A DNA stretch of 64,000 nucleotides from Nostoc sphaeroides (GTDB lineage Bacteria; Cyanobacteriota; Cyanobacteriia; Cyanobacteriales; Nostocaceae). Made by a program: the position numbers and the translations under genes. Positions within the stretch are counted from its first letter, which is position 1. Every line of letters begins with the position of its first letter. This document shows, one piece after another, positions 1 through 8,764 of this stretch. Location of the stretch: NCBI RefSeq assembly GCF_003443655.1, contig NZ_CP031941.1, positions 4,524,501-4,588,500 on the forward strand, in the 5' to 3' direction. Under the pieces are notes generated by a model. That model was not told the origin of the DNA. It searched no databases and worked only from the letters and a program-made list of their open reading frames with translations.

Positions 1-301
1 AGATTCTGCTTCTTGCAGTAGTGCCTCATCAGTTTCTAACTCCAACAACTCAACAACTGCCTTAGTATCTTCTAGATTGGCGTGCCAGCGATCGTATTGC
101 TGGAGGTGGGCTTTCAGATCGTTGAGTTCTTGCAGAGTTTCTTGGGCTTGGGTTTGGTTATCCCAAAAGTCTGGCTGTGCTGATATTTTTTCGAGGTCTT
201 GAATTTTGGCTGTCAGTGCAGGTACGTCAAAGATAGTCCTGGGTTTTACCCAGGCGGCCAGACAACGTTTCGATTTCGCGTTTTAGTTCTAGGACATCCA
301 T
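1..301 (-). CDS. prfB: Peptide chain release factor 2, N-terminal part, with programmed +1 frameshift (cut by left edge)
   Basis: About the first 100 codons of RF2, which releases finished proteins at UGA and UAA. The ATG at 301-299 begins MDVLELKREIETLSGRLG. Reading stops at an in-frame TGA (229-227) inside CTTTGAC (232-226), the classic RF2 autoregulatory frameshift site. An AGGA (240-237) just upstream fits the internal Shine-Dalgarno that stimulates the shift. After a +1 shift the protein continues DVPALTAKIQDLEKI and then the FWDN block typical of the RF2 N-terminal domain. The rest lies beyond the window, so the GGQ and SPF motifs cannot be checked here. A degenerate paralogue lies directly upstream on the same strand, about 100 bp away. 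Confidence 0.93.
226..240 (-). promoter_or_regulatory. RF2 programmed +1 frameshift site
   Basis: On the minus strand AGGA (240-237) is followed by CTTTGAC (232-226), where TGA is in frame. In prfB of many bacteria, slow termination at this UGA when RF2 is scarce lets the ribosome slip +1 on CUU and make full-length RF2. Both the slippery site and the spacing to the internal Shine-Dalgarno match that arrangement. Confidence 0.9.
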
Positions 302-403
302 AATACTTGCTGAATGATAGATAGAGCGCTAGTAGTGGAAAATTGCTCTTTATTCTACTTATGTTTCTTGATTTTAGCTGTAGTTGGGCAAATTTTTTAT
401 AAG

Positions 404-1538
404 TTACAAAAGTGACTTGAAATTATCAAGCGCTTCTTGGGTCACTGAAGTAGTGTTATTTAGCTGTTGCAGATAGGCTTTGATAAACAAATCAATTTTA
501 CCGTTCAAGACTTCTGCAGCAACAGGTGTTTCTACATTGGTACGTAAATCTTTCACCTTGGTGTAAGGATGCAAGATATATTCACGGATAAGCAGAGATT
601 GGATGAGTCGAGGTTGAATTGCTTCAACTTGCTGGACATTTTGGGCTAGTGCGATCGCAAACAGTTTACTCTTGAGAATAGCTAAGGCTTTCTCTTTGCT
701 TTGCATCTGGCTACGCTCTTGGTTACAAGATACATTAATCCCAGTAGGAATGTGAACCATCTTTACCCATGTTTCTGTCCGGTTGACATTCCCCCGATGG
801 CGATAATAAGTAATTTCCAAATCTTTCTCTGGAATCTCAAAATCAACAGACTCATCTAAAATCGGGCTGACTTCTACACTGGCTAGGCAAGTATGCCGTC
901 TGCCATTGCCATGAACAGGAGAAATTCGCTCTATTCTTGCATGAGTTCCTTGTTCTGATTTTAGTCAGCCATAAGCATAACGCCCTGTAATTTCTAGGGT
1001 GGCATGTTTGACCCCTCCTAAATCACCTGCTGACTCTTGCACTAGATATACTTTATGGTTCTGATTTACTGCCCAACGATGGTATAGCTGTAATAACATA
1101 GCTGCCCAGTCTTGGGAATCTATACCTCCAACCTCAGCCGTAATTGTCAAGAATGCCCCCTTTTGGTCGTGGGGGTCAGACAGTAATTGTTGTATTTCTA
1201 CTATTTCGAGTTCTTGCTGGAGTTGGGTAAGGTTGGTTTGTGCCTCTTGCAACAACTCCTCATCAGCAGAGAATTCTAGTAGCTCTAGTGCAGCCTTGAT
1301 ATCTTCTAGAATCAAGTGCGATCGCTGATATTGTTTCTTCTTAGCGTTCAGGAAGTCAATTTCTTGAAGTGTCTGATAGTAAGTGACAGAATTATCCCAG
1401 AAAGTCGCTTGAGAAATCAATTGATTCAAGTCTTCAATTCTTGCACTCAGTTCTGATAGGTCAAAGACAGCCTTCAGCCTTGATCAAGATATTAGATAAC
1501 CTTTCTACTTCGCGTTTGATGTTTAAGAGTTCTAGCAT
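404..1538 (-). pseudogene. RF2 paralogue with frameshift site kept, in-frame TGA and lost GGQ motif
   Basis: Tandem paralogue of prfB. The ATG at 1538-1536 gives MLELLNIKREVERLSN, then CTTTGAC (1466-1460) where a +1 shift is needed. The central domain follows (EVGGIDSQDWAAMLLQ) up to GRYAYG, where a TGA (967-965) interrupts. The same frame then stays open to the TAA at 404 and matches the RF2 C-terminal half. The total of about 377 codons is normal RF2 length. Two functional motifs are altered. The catalytic SGGKGGQNVN segment has shrunk to YRHRGNVN, so GGQ is gone. The stop-codon-reading SPF tripeptide reads SPV. Either this is a decaying duplicate, or a release-factor-like protein whose synthesis needs both a frameshift and UGA readthrough. 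I favour a pseudogene or a repurposed protein without hydrolysis activity. Confidence 0.8.
1460..1475 (-). promoter_or_regulatory. Second RF2-type +1 frameshift site
   Basis: CTTTGAC (1466-1460) lies in the prfB paralogue, preceded by an AAGG that could serve as internal Shine-Dalgarno. Its retention in a copy that lost GGQ suggests either recent duplication or continued expression. Confidence 0.75.
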
Positions 1539-1675
1539 AGTTTTGCTCACTTGAGACTAGTTAAGGGCTACGGCAACAATTTTGGGTTTTCAAGAGGCGA
1601 TAAATCGCCGTCTCTACAAGTGTTTTGTTGCTCTATCTTAACTGTATTGCTACATATTCTACTATTAAAACGATG

Positions 1676-1714
1676 AAAAAACCGTGGATGCTAAAAATTT
1701 AACCACGGTTTTTA
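1676..1714 (-). terminator. Rho-independent terminator of the Bax-inhibitor-1 gene
   Basis: Stem AAACCGTGG / CCACGGTTT (arms about 1679-1687 and 1703-1711) with T-rich sequence on both sides. It sits just beyond the stop of the minus-strand membrane protein gene and could work in both directions. Confidence 0.75.
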
Positions 1715-1752
1715 CTTTAGAAAATTTTACTTGTGTTAGCGCCTACAGACAA

Positions 1753-2481
1753 TTAATCGCGACCATTAATGGCAATTAGCAACCGCAAAATAAACACAAA
1801 CAAGTTGATGTAAGTGAGGTACATCGACAAAGCAGCAGGCAGATATTGGTCATCGCTGTAAGTGCGGGGCAAGATGTAGAAATCGACAACAGAAACCCCA
1901 ACAAACAGAAACACTCCCAAACCGGAGATGGCAATTTCTAACCAATTTGGCGTGTAAACACCAAACATCGCAAACCCGAATTGGGCGAGGCACACAACCA
2001 GCAAGGCGATAACACCAAGATTGATGGTTTTCGTCAAAGCCATGCCATCTTGTTCAGAAAGATTTGAACCAATTTGACGGGCAGCAATAAAAGTAACGCC
2101 ACAACCAAGGGCAGCTAAACCAATGCCTTGAATACCAACACCTTGGGATCTCAAAGCGACAAATATCAAGCCACTAAGAGTATATCCAGACAAGAGGCTG
2201 TAGGTTGCCAACAGGGGTAGTGCAAGACCCTTATTACCTTTTTGGGCAACATTTTGGGCAACAAAGAACAAAATTAACTCCAAAATCACCGCACCAATGA
2301 AGGTGGGAAAGAAGATTCCGGGGTTAGTACGGATAACTCCCAAACCGCCGTAGGTTCCTAATGCTGTTAGCACCAATCCACCACCGACGTAGGGGAGGGC
2401 GTTGGCGATTACGTTTGGGCCAACGAGGGCGTGAGATTTAGCCTCACGGATTGCTTCACGAAAATTACTGGTATTGCTCAT
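1753..2481 (-). CDS. Bax inhibitor-1 / YccA-like seven-helix membrane protein
   Basis: 242 residues with about seven hydrophobic segments after a soluble N-terminus of some 25 residues. Length and the pattern of helices, with a polar C-terminal end (YINLFVFILRLLIAINGRD), fit the Bax inhibitor-1 (TMBIM) family. Members are inner-membrane proteins with roles in ion leak and membrane protein quality control. The cyanobacterial function is not established. It is a single gene: a terminator follows it, and the divergent sigma-factor region starts about 180 bp upstream. The start is the ATG at 2481. Confidence 0.85.
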   Translation of the reverse strand: MSNTSNFREAIREAKSHALVGPNVIANALPYVGGGLVLTALGTYGGLGVIRTNPGIFFPTFIGAVILELILFFVAQNVAQKGNKGLALPLLATYSLLSGYTLSGLIFVALRSQGVGIQGIGLAALGCGVTFIAARQIGSNLSEQDGMALTKTINLGVIALLVVCLAQFGFAMFGVYTPNWLEIAISGLGVFLFVGVSVVDFYILPRTYSDDQYLPAALSMYLTYINLFVFILRLLIAINGRD

Positions 2482-2660
2482 ATTGAAAAAGTGTTTTTTA
2501 GGAAAACGTTCCGCCTATTTCTATTCTTACCAAGATTTAGGGCAAGAAACCAGGAACGGGTTATGTAAGGTAGGACACAACTAAACAAAGAAGATTATCC
2601 AAGGTTGAAATTTTTATCTAAAAAATAAAAATAACCTGTAACAGAGGGGTTAACAAAATC

Positions 2661-2858
2661 ATGCGTACAAATACTGAATTATGGAGTGCGACTCCTTACA
2701 AGTTCAGTGAAACGACGATAGCTTATTCTGCCCTTGCTAAGGAAAATAATAACAGCTTAGAAGAAAATATACGCAACTCCATTTTCCCAGGAATAGGAGT
2801 TACAACAAAGGAATGTATATGGCAGCAAGTGAGTCCTCTTTACGAACTGATGGTATAG
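2661..2858 (+). CDS. Possible 65-residue leader ORF overlapping the sigma factor start
   Basis: Small ORF (MRTNTELWSATPYKF...) with a GAGGGG ribosome-binding-like site (about 2645-2650) before its ATG. It overlaps the start of the downstream sigma factor gene by about 40 bp in another frame. I recognise no family. It may be a leader peptide coupling translation to the sigma factor, or a chance ORF. The upstream ribosome-binding site and the overlap are the only support. Confidence 0.35.
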   Translation: MRTNTELWSATPYKFSETTIAYSALAKENNNSLEENIRNSIFPGIGVTTKECIWQQVSPLYELMV

Positions 2859-3604
2859 AATTATTACACTTGTACCACCAGAATCCTTCTATTAAACTTC
2901 GTAATAAACTTGTACAGTTACATACTGGCTTAGTGCGGAAGATGGCTCATAAATTCAGCCATCAATGTAATGAACCTTATGAAGATTTAGAACAAATCGG
3001 TTACTTTGGTTTGATTAGGGCAATTGAGCGTTTCGATCCTAGCCAAGGATATGCTTTTAGTTCCTTTGCTGTGCCATATATTCGTGGTGAGATGCTGCAC
3101 TTTTTGCGCGATCGCAGTACTCTACTAAAAATTCCCCGTCGTTGGCAAGAATTATATAATGAAGGGCAAAAGATTCGCAAGGATTTGGCAATGTCTTTAG
3201 GTCGTCAGCCCAAAGATGCTGAAATTGCCAGCCACCTGCGGGTATCTGTGCAAGAATGGCAAGAAACCAAGTTAGCTGCTCAAAATCGGATGCCTTTGAG
3301 TTTAGATGCAACCGCAGTTAACTATGTTGATTGCCAAATAACCTTGGGTGAAGCACTTCCTTGTCCTCGTTCTCATGTTCTTTTACAACAAGAAGAAGAA
3401 CGCCAACAACTGCAAGGTGCAATCAATATGTTGGAAGAAAAGCCCCGCATGGCAGTTGAAATGGTATTTTTGAAGGAACTTTCTCGCAAGGATGCTGCTA
3501 AAAACATTGGCACTAGTCCAATGACAGTAACGCGCTATCTGCAAAAAGGAATTCAAGATTTGATTTGCTATTTGCAACCACAAGTAATGCCAACTGGATC
3601 GTAG
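2819..3604 (+). CDS. sigF: Group 3 alternative RNA polymerase sigma factor (SigF/SigJ type)
   Basis: 261 residues with sigma regions 2, 3 and 4. Region 2 contains YEDLEQIGYFGLIRAIERFDP and the YAFSSFAVPYIRGE block. Region 4 ends in an HTH (KELSRKDAAKNIGTSPMTVT). Region 1 is missing, as in the SigB/SigF-like group 3 factors. Group 3 factors in cyanobacteria direct motility, surface and stress genes. Anabaena has two relatives of this type: SigF, and SigJ, linked to desiccation tolerance. The nearby RNase III gene would fit sigJ as I recall that locus, so the symbol is a family label. ATG 2819 is preferred over 2813 because AAGGA (2808-2812) is then 6 nt away. Confidence 0.85.
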   Translation: MAASESSLRTDGIELLHLYHQNPSIKLRNKLVQLHTGLVRKMAHKFSHQCNEPYEDLEQIGYFGLIRAIERFDPSQGYAFSSFAVPYIRGEMLHFLRDRSTLLKIPRRWQELYNEGQKIRKDLAMSLGRQPKDAEIASHLRVSVQEWQETKLAAQNRMPLSLDATAVNYVDCQITLGEALPCPRSHVLLQQEEERQQLQGAINMLEEKPRMAVEMVFLKELSRKDAAKNIGTSPMTVTRYLQKGIQDLICYLQPQVMPTGS

Positions 3605-3676
3605 TCATTAGTCAATGGTCAGTGGTTAGTAGAAAAGCAACTGACAAATGACTAATGACAAATGACTAATGACTAA

Positions 3677-5707
3677 TTATCGAGATTTTAAATCAGCGAT
3701 CGCACCTTTGGTCATAGCAGCAATAGCTTGATCTGTTGCTTTCGGCAAATGATAATATTTACCGCCTGCTGTTTGCGATAATTCTTTAGCAAAACCAGTA
3801 GACACAAATTTACTTTCCGTATCAATTACTAATAGTTGCATCCCCAAAGCACGAATTCTAGCAGCAATTTCTAATAATTCTCCTTTAATATCTGGCTTTT
3901 CTCCTGGTTCTAGCTGTTCACCCAAAGAACGCGCTAAGGGAATATTACCCCGCCCATCGGTGATTGCTACAAGGACAACTTGCCCAATATCTCCACTCAT
4001 CTGAGCATTTAAGCCGACGCGCACAGCTTGAGTTAAACCATGCGCTAAGGGCGAACCCCCACCACAGGGCAACCTTTCCAAACGGTTACGCGCCAAAGCA
4101 ATAGAACGTGTTGGAGGTAATAATACCTCTGCCTGTTCTCCCCGGAAGGGAATTAATGCTATTTGGTCGCGGTTTTGATAAGCTTCTGTCAACAGTTGCA
4201 TAACTGCACCTTTAGCCGATTGCATTCGATTCAGGGCCATTGAGCCAGAAGCATCTACCACAAACACTACCAACGCCCCGGCTTTGCGTACCAGGCGTTT
4301 CGAGCGAATATCAGGTTTTTCGACAATAACTTTTCTATCTGGTTGTCTTTCTCTGCGTGCTTTTTGATAAGGAGCCGCAGCCCTCAAGGTGGCATCTACT
4401 GCAATGCGTCGCGCTTTTCCTTTGGGTAACATCGGCTTAATGTAACGTCCCCTGTCATCGGAAAAGATGACGCTGCGGCTACCAGATTTACCTTGCCGCT
4501 TTGCCATTTGAGTAAAATACAGCACGTTGTCATCAAGGATTACCCCTTCTGGATCAAAGATAAATTCTTCCGGGATGTCGGGTGGTTCTTGCTCTTGATT
4601 TTCTTCCTGTTCTTCTTGTTCTTGTTCCTCTTCAGATTCGTCTTGGGGTTCTTCTTGATTCTGTTGTGGCGGCGGTGGAGGCGGTGGTGGTGCTTGATCG
4701 GGTGGCGGTGTCTGCACAACCGTTGCCCGTGGTACGATTACCAGTTCTACAGCACGGCGCAAATCTTCGGCATTAACTGTTGTCCGTCCCTCCAAAGCCG
4801 CCGCAGCTTTGGCAACCCGCGTGGCGAATAACTCGGCGCGATGTCCCTGAACTCCGCCGCGAATGGCCTCATCCACTAAGTAGGCAATTTGTTCATGGGT
4901 GATGATGACTTCTTTCAACCATTCCCGCGCCAAGATAATTTGGGTTTTGAGGGAGTCTAAATCTTCGTTGTACTGCTTGAGGAAGTCTTGGGGAGATTTA
5001 GAATAAGCGATCGCAACTTCAACTGCTTCTACTCTTTGATCTAAGCCGAGTACACCGTCAGCAGAGAGTGCGATCGCAATTCTATCTAATAAATGCTCCC
5101 GTAATCCGCCTTCTTCTGGGTTGTAGGTGGCAATAAATAGGGATTTGCACGGATGCTGAAAACTAATTCCTTCCCGTTCAATCTGGTTGCGTCCCTCAGA
5201 CAATACTGTTAAAAGCTGATTTGATATTTGGTCATCTAATAAATTAATTTCATCTACGTACAATACACCCCGATTTGCTGTAGCGAGTAAACCGGGCTGA
5301 AAAATGGTATCACCTTGTTTTACCGACTTTTCAACATCCACTGAACCTAATAGTCGGTCTTCTGTGATACCTAAAGGAATTTGTAAAAAAGGCGCGGGGA
5401 TAATTTCGACGGGCACATCTTGAATGTCTTTGTCTGCGTACTTTGCCAAAAGTTGATCGTCCCATTCTTCTGGATGGTTGGGGTCACAATTACTGATTGA
5501 ACCTTTGACAACTTCAATGGGCGGTAGTAGAGCGTGGATAGCACGAGCCATTACAGATTTTGCCGTACCGCGACGACCTGCGATCGCTACTCCTCCCAAA
5601 CCAGGATCAACTGCGGCTAACAGCAAGGCTAATTTAATTGCTTCTTGACCGACTACGGCACTCAAGGGAAAGGCAGTGATCGTGGAATTGATAGTAGGCG
5701 CAGGCAT
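3677..5707 (-). CDS. chlD: Magnesium chelatase ATPase subunit D
   Basis: 676 residues, normal for cyanobacterial ChlD. Together with ChlI and ChlH it inserts Mg2+ into protoporphyrin IX, the first committed step of chlorophyll synthesis. An N-terminal AAA+ domain (about 15-330) carries a Walker A-like GRRGTAKS at 44-51. A proline-rich then Glu/Gln-rich linker follows (about 335-395). A C-terminal von Willebrand A domain has the MIDAS motif DASGSMA near residue 480. The proline/acid linker is typical of subunit D and distinguishes it from ChlI. It is a single gene with convergent and divergent neighbours. Confidence 0.96.
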   Translation of the reverse strand: MPAPTINSTITAFPLSAVVGQEAIKLALLLAAVDPGLGGVAIAGRRGTAKSVMARAIHALLPPIEVVKGSISNCDPNHPEEWDDQLLAKYADKDIQDVPVEIIPAPFLQIPLGITEDRLLGSVDVEKSVKQGDTIFQPGLLATANRGVLYVDEINLLDDQISNQLLTVLSEGRNQIEREGISFQHPCKSLFIATYNPEEGGLREHLLDRIAIALSADGVLGLDQRVEAVEVAIAYSKSPQDFLKQYNEDLDSLKTQIILAREWLKEVIITHEQIAYLVDEAIRGGVQGHRAELFATRVAKAAAALEGRTTVNAEDLRRAVELVIVPRATVVQTPPPDQAPPPPPPPPQQNQEEPQDESEEEQEQEEQEENQEQEPPDIPEEFIFDPEGVILDDNVLYFTQMAKRQGKSGSRSVIFSDDRGRYIKPMLPKGKARRIAVDATLRAAAPYQKARRERQPDRKVIVEKPDIRSKRLVRKAGALVVFVVDASGSMALNRMQSAKGAVMQLLTEAYQNRDQIALIPFRGEQAEVLLPPTRSIALARNRLERLPCGGGSPLAHGLTQAVRVGLNAQMSGDIGQVVLVAITDGRGNIPLARSLGEQLEPGEKPDIKGELLEIAARIRALGMQLLVIDTESKFVSTGFAKELSQTAGGKYYHLPKATDQAIAAMTKGAIADLKSR

Positions 5708-5798
5708 TGTTTGCTTTTATAGCGAGTCTCGGCCTTTAGCATACCAATTTCTGGCACATTTAGAATAAGTATTATGGCAATGAGAGAGAGGTAAGGTT

Positions 5799-6386
5799 AT
5801 GAGTATTGCTCAGGCTAAACGCTTCACACTAGATGAATACCACAGGCTTGGAGAATTAGGCTTTTTCCATGAAGATGACCATATTGAATTAATTAACGGG
5901 GAAATTATTGAAATGGCATCCAAAGGTAAAGCTCATGAAACTTGTTTAAGAAATTTGTGGAAGCAACTCCCAAAAATTGTAGCAGATAGGGCAACTTTGC
6001 AATCTCAAGCCCCGATTACTTTACCACCTAAGAGCGAACCTGAACCAGATTTTGCGATTGTTCAAAACCGAGATGATAATTATCTCTCGTCTCACCCTAA
6101 ACCGACTGATGTGTTATTGGTGATGGAGGTTTCAGATTCTTCTTTAGCTTATGACCAAGATGTGAAAATACCTCTCTATGCTCAAGCGGGTATTACTGAT
6201 TATTGGATATTCAATTTATTCGATAATTATTTGGAAGCTTACAGTGAACCATATCAGGATAACCAAGGCAGATATGGTTATTCAAATAAGCGAATTTTCT
6301 TGTCAAATGAGGTAATAAATTTTCCCTGCTTTCCTGATTTATCTATTGATTTAGCTAAGGTGTTTCCGCCAAAGCTGAATTTTTAA
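5799..6386 (+). CDS. Uma2-family (DUF820) PD-(D/E)XK endonuclease-like protein
   Basis: 195 residues. The N-terminal FTLDEYHRLGELGFF...ELINGEIIEM, central EPDFAIV and VMEVSDSSLAYD are hallmarks of Uma2/DUF820, a family greatly expanded in cyanobacteria. The fold is restriction-endonuclease-like, and the Asp of PDF and the Glu of MEVS are presumed metal ligands. No biological target is established for the family. An AGAGAGGTAAGG stretch upstream supplies the ribosome-binding site. The next gene also looks nuclease-like but is separated by about 40 bp. Confidence 0.85.
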   Translation: MSIAQAKRFTLDEYHRLGELGFFHEDDHIELINGEIIEMASKGKAHETCLRNLWKQLPKIVADRATLQSQAPITLPPKSEPEPDFAIVQNRDDNYLSSHPKPTDVLLVMEVSDSSLAYDQDVKIPLYAQAGITDYWIFNLFDNYLEAYSEPYQDNQGRYGYSNKRIFLSNEVINFPCFPDLSIDLAKVFPPKLNF

Positions 6387-6429
6387 ACTTTGTTATAGAA
6401 TTAAGTCATAAGACAAAAGAGTAAGTTTT

Positions 6430-7038
6430 ATGGCTTATAGTGATTTTAAACTTATTGAAGTTATTGATTCTTTTGGGTTAGTTATCCACGAATCATCTGG
6501 ACTATTCGCAAATGTACAGGAGCAAGAGTGTAGTGATTTATTATCTACTATTCTGAGGGAAAATGTTGATTTAGCAGTAACGATAAGTTCCGAAAAAGCT
6601 CGGAGTGAAATGATAATCAGTCCAATTTTATTAGAGATTAGACGCAAATTTAATTATGAAATCAGCTTTTTTTCTGGAATTGACTTTACTGTTGATAGCC
6701 AACGAGGACTAAATGGCTTTTGTGATTTTATTTTGAGTCTTTCTTCTGAGCAGTTACTTGTGCGTAGCCCGGTGATTGTTTTAGTAGAAAGTAAAAATGA
6801 GAATTTGAGGTCTGGTTTAGCCCAATGTATTGCCGAAATGGTAGCGGCTCAGTTATTTAACGAAAGAGGTGGAAATCAAATAAAAGCTATATATGGTGCT
6901 GTTACTATCGGTACTATCTGGCAATTTCTCAAACTTGAAGGTAATATAGTTTAGATTGATTTGAGTGAATATTATATTAAGGATATTAAGAGGATTTTAG
7001 GTATTTTGTATGGTGCGATCGCGCAAAGTAAACCGTAA
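6430..7038 (+). pseudogene. Conserved cyanobacterial hypothetical, nuclease-like, interrupted by an amber stop
   Basis: The first ORF (6430-6954, 174 codons) shows GFCDFILS and, 25 residues on, VIVLVESKNE, an arrangement resembling D...ExK of restriction-like nucleases. A stop codon TAG (6952-6954) follows KLEGNIV. In the same frame translation would continue IDLSEYYIKDIKRILGILYG and stop at 7036-7038. That extension looks like the natural C-terminus of such proteins, so the TAG appears to be a recent nonsense change or a sequencing error. The truncated product keeps the putative active site and might still work. Confidence 0.55.
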
Positions 7039-7190
7039 ATTATTTATTAACTAAAATATTTATTATTTAAATAAATGGTGCTTTTGAGATAATACCAGAA
7101 TTGATTATTAAAATTGATGGATAATAGGCGATATCTGACAATAAGCTGTTACGCGTCTATGCTTTTACTAAATCTTCATAAATAACTATA

Positions 7191-7222
7191 TTGACATCCA
7201 GCATCAGCTATGAAAATATATA
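7191..7222 (+). promoter_or_regulatory. Candidate promoter of the long-hairpin RNA
   Basis: TTGACA at 7191-7196 is a perfect -35 hexamer. AAATAT (7214-7219, spacing 17) or TATATA (7217-7222, spacing 20) could be the -10. It would start transcription some 40 nt before the hairpin. Confidence 0.4.
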
Positions 7223-7271
7223 CCTCAGACAGCAAAATAACCGCACTCTAAAGCGCAGGTTTTTGGTGGCT

Positions 7272-7457
7272 GTCTCAGCAGCAGAATTCCTAGTTTCCTG
7301 TCGAGCTTCGTGTCATCCCTTCGGCTGATTATTTAGCCAAAAGTCAAGTCAACTAATTGACTAGAATTTTAATGGGAAGACAAGATATTTGGCTGAACAT
7401 TCAGGGGAAAGGATGACGCGAAACTTGGTAGGAAGCCAGGAATTCTACGGCTGAGAC
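7272..7457 (+). ncRNA. Long rod-like hairpin RNA candidate, 6S-RNA-like
   Basis: This gene-free stretch folds on paper into one long interrupted hairpin. GTCTCAGC (7272-7279) pairs with GCTGAGAC (7450-7457). AGAATTCCT (7283-7291) pairs with AGGAATTCT (7438-7446). TTCCT (7295-7299) pairs with AGGAA (7430-7434). A 12-bp helix joins 7307-7318 to 7411-7422 with one G-T pair. A roughly symmetric internal loop (7300-7306 / 7423-7429) and small apical hairpins complete a rod of about 186 nt. Size and shape resemble cyanobacterial 6S RNA, the regulator that mimics an open promoter for RNA polymerase. I cannot confirm homology by sequence. A large inverted-repeat element is the alternative, but I see no target duplication. 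Confidence 0.45.
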
Positions 7458-7505
7458 TTAAACCAAACGAAAGCCTAGTGGTTTGTCAAGCCAGTTTGAG
7501 GGTTT

Positions 7506-7556
7506 GTAGTAAGCAGTTTAGTGCTTAGAAAATTAAGGACTAAAGTCCTTACTACG
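7506..7556. repeat. Inverted repeat GTAGTAAG...CTTACTAC
   Basis: The segment GTAGTAAGCAGTTTAGTGCTTA is followed by its near-complement ending CTTACTAC. A similar hairpin lies after purB (30433-30458). This is a dispersed palindromic repeat that may also stop transcription from upstream. Confidence 0.5.
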
Positions 7557-7704
7557 AACTCGCTTACCCATCTATTTGAACTTGACAGACTACTAGATAG
7601 CAAATTTTTTCATAGAGGGGGATTAATTTTTGATAATTTTCCTCAAGATAAATTTGTTAACACTAGATGCGTGATATTCCAATGCTGTTGCACACAAAAG
7701 CAAA

Positions 7705-7965
7705 ATGGAAAATCGACAAATGAATCCCAAACAGAAACGTAACAAGAAGCAGCAGCTTAGTGATTTGTATGGCTCTAGCTGTTGGTGGTGTCGTCAGAAT
7801 ATACCACAAAATAAGCTGACGATTGAACACCTTTTACCTAAGAGTCGTGGCGGTTCTAATTCTTTTGAAAATTTACGACTTTCTTGTTTCTCATGCAACA
7901 ATTCTCGTGGAAACAGTCTCTACCCCCCTGGCAGCAAAAAGCTTAACTGTTATCAATTGTATTAA
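7705..7965 (+). CDS. Small HNH endonuclease domain protein
   Basis: 86 residues, almost entirely an HNH domain. A first zinc knuckle CWWC, the core TIEHLLPKSRGG, a conserved Asn (FENLR) and a second knuckle SCFSCNNSRGN are all present. Small stand-alone HNH proteins of this type are common in Nostoc. They act as DNA nicking or cleaving enzymes of unknown target, or as relics of mobile systems. ATG 7720 is an alternative start. It lies about 75 bp before the RNase III gene on the same strand. Confidence 0.8.
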   Translation: MENRQMNPKQKRNKKQQLSDLYGSSCWWCRQNIPQNKLTIEHLLPKSRGGSNSFENLRLSCFSCNNSRGNSLYPPGSKKLNCYQLY

Positions 7966-8039
7966 GTTCTTATCTTGTAGGTAGGCATTTTGCCTGCCTT
8001 TTCTATTCTAGAAAATATCATACAAAGTAGACATTAAAA

Positions 8040-8726
8040 ATGCACAAACTTCTAATATTCCATAATGAAAAACTTCTACGCCGTGCGCTTACGCATCGTT
8101 CTTATGTCCATGAAAACCCAGGAGAAGGCGAACATAATGAACGCCTAGAATTCCTCGGTGATGCTTTGCTGAATTTCTTGAGTGGCGAATATCTATATAA
8201 GTGTCACCCAGAAATGGGAGAAGATGAATTAACCCGGCGGCGTTCGGCGCTGGTAGATGAGAAACAATTAGCAAAGTTCGCTGAAGAGGTAGGTTTAGAC
8301 TTTAGAATGCGGTTAGGAAAAGGCGCTATTCGAGATGGAGGTTTCCAAAATCCTAATTTGCTCAGTAGTACCTTTGAAGCTGTACTTAGTGCTTACTATT
8401 TAGATAATGATTCCAATATTGAAGCAGTTCGCGCAATTATAGTACCGCTATTTGATTCTGTAGATCCTAAGCATATAGTTGTGTCTCGTTCTAATGTAGA
8501 CTCAAAAAATCGCTTTCAAGAATGGGTGCAACGCAACGTGACTCCAAATCCTCCCAAATATTTCACAGAACAAATAGGAGGCCCTTCTCACGCGCCAGAA
8601 TTCATCGCAAAAGTATTGGTAGATGAAAAATTTTACGGACAAGGTAAGGGACGGAATAAGAAAGACGCAGAAAAAGCTGCTGCTGAAGATGCGCTAGATA
8701 AATTGAAAAAACAAGGGTTGTTGTAG
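8040..8726 (+). CDS. rnc: Ribonuclease III
   Basis: 228 residues. The RNase III signature NERLEFLGDALL (about 33-44) contains the metal-binding Glu and Asp residues, and the second active-site Glu lies in the SSTFEAVLSAYY segment. A double-stranded-RNA-binding domain occupies about 155-226 and ends with GRNKKDAEKAAAEDAL. The enzyme dimerises and cuts long RNA duplexes in rRNA and mRNA processing. It is full length with both domains, so it is a classic rnc and not a mini-III. The upstream long-hairpin RNA candidate would be a natural kind of substrate, but that is only an idea from proximity. Confidence 0.95.
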   Translation: MHKLLIFHNEKLLRRALTHRSYVHENPGEGEHNERLEFLGDALLNFLSGEYLYKCHPEMGEDELTRRRSALVDEKQLAKFAEEVGLDFRMRLGKGAIRDGGFQNPNLLSSTFEAVLSAYYLDNDSNIEAVRAIIVPLFDSVDPKHIVVSRSNVDSKNRFQEWVQRNVTPNPPKYFTEQIGGPSHAPEFIAKVLVDEKFYGQGKGRNKKDAEKAAAEDALDKLKKQGLL

Positions 8727-8764
8727 AGATGATTTTTATCTTATTTTAATGAATGTACTTTAAT

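Noticed and set aside
4493..4831. ORFs opposite chlD
   Set aside because: Antisense to the proline and glutamate-rich linker, which gives long open frames by base bias.
7521..7742. 73-residue plus-strand ORF
   Set aside because: It starts inside a palindromic repeat, has no ribosome-binding site and overlaps the HNH gene. The amino acid pattern is random.
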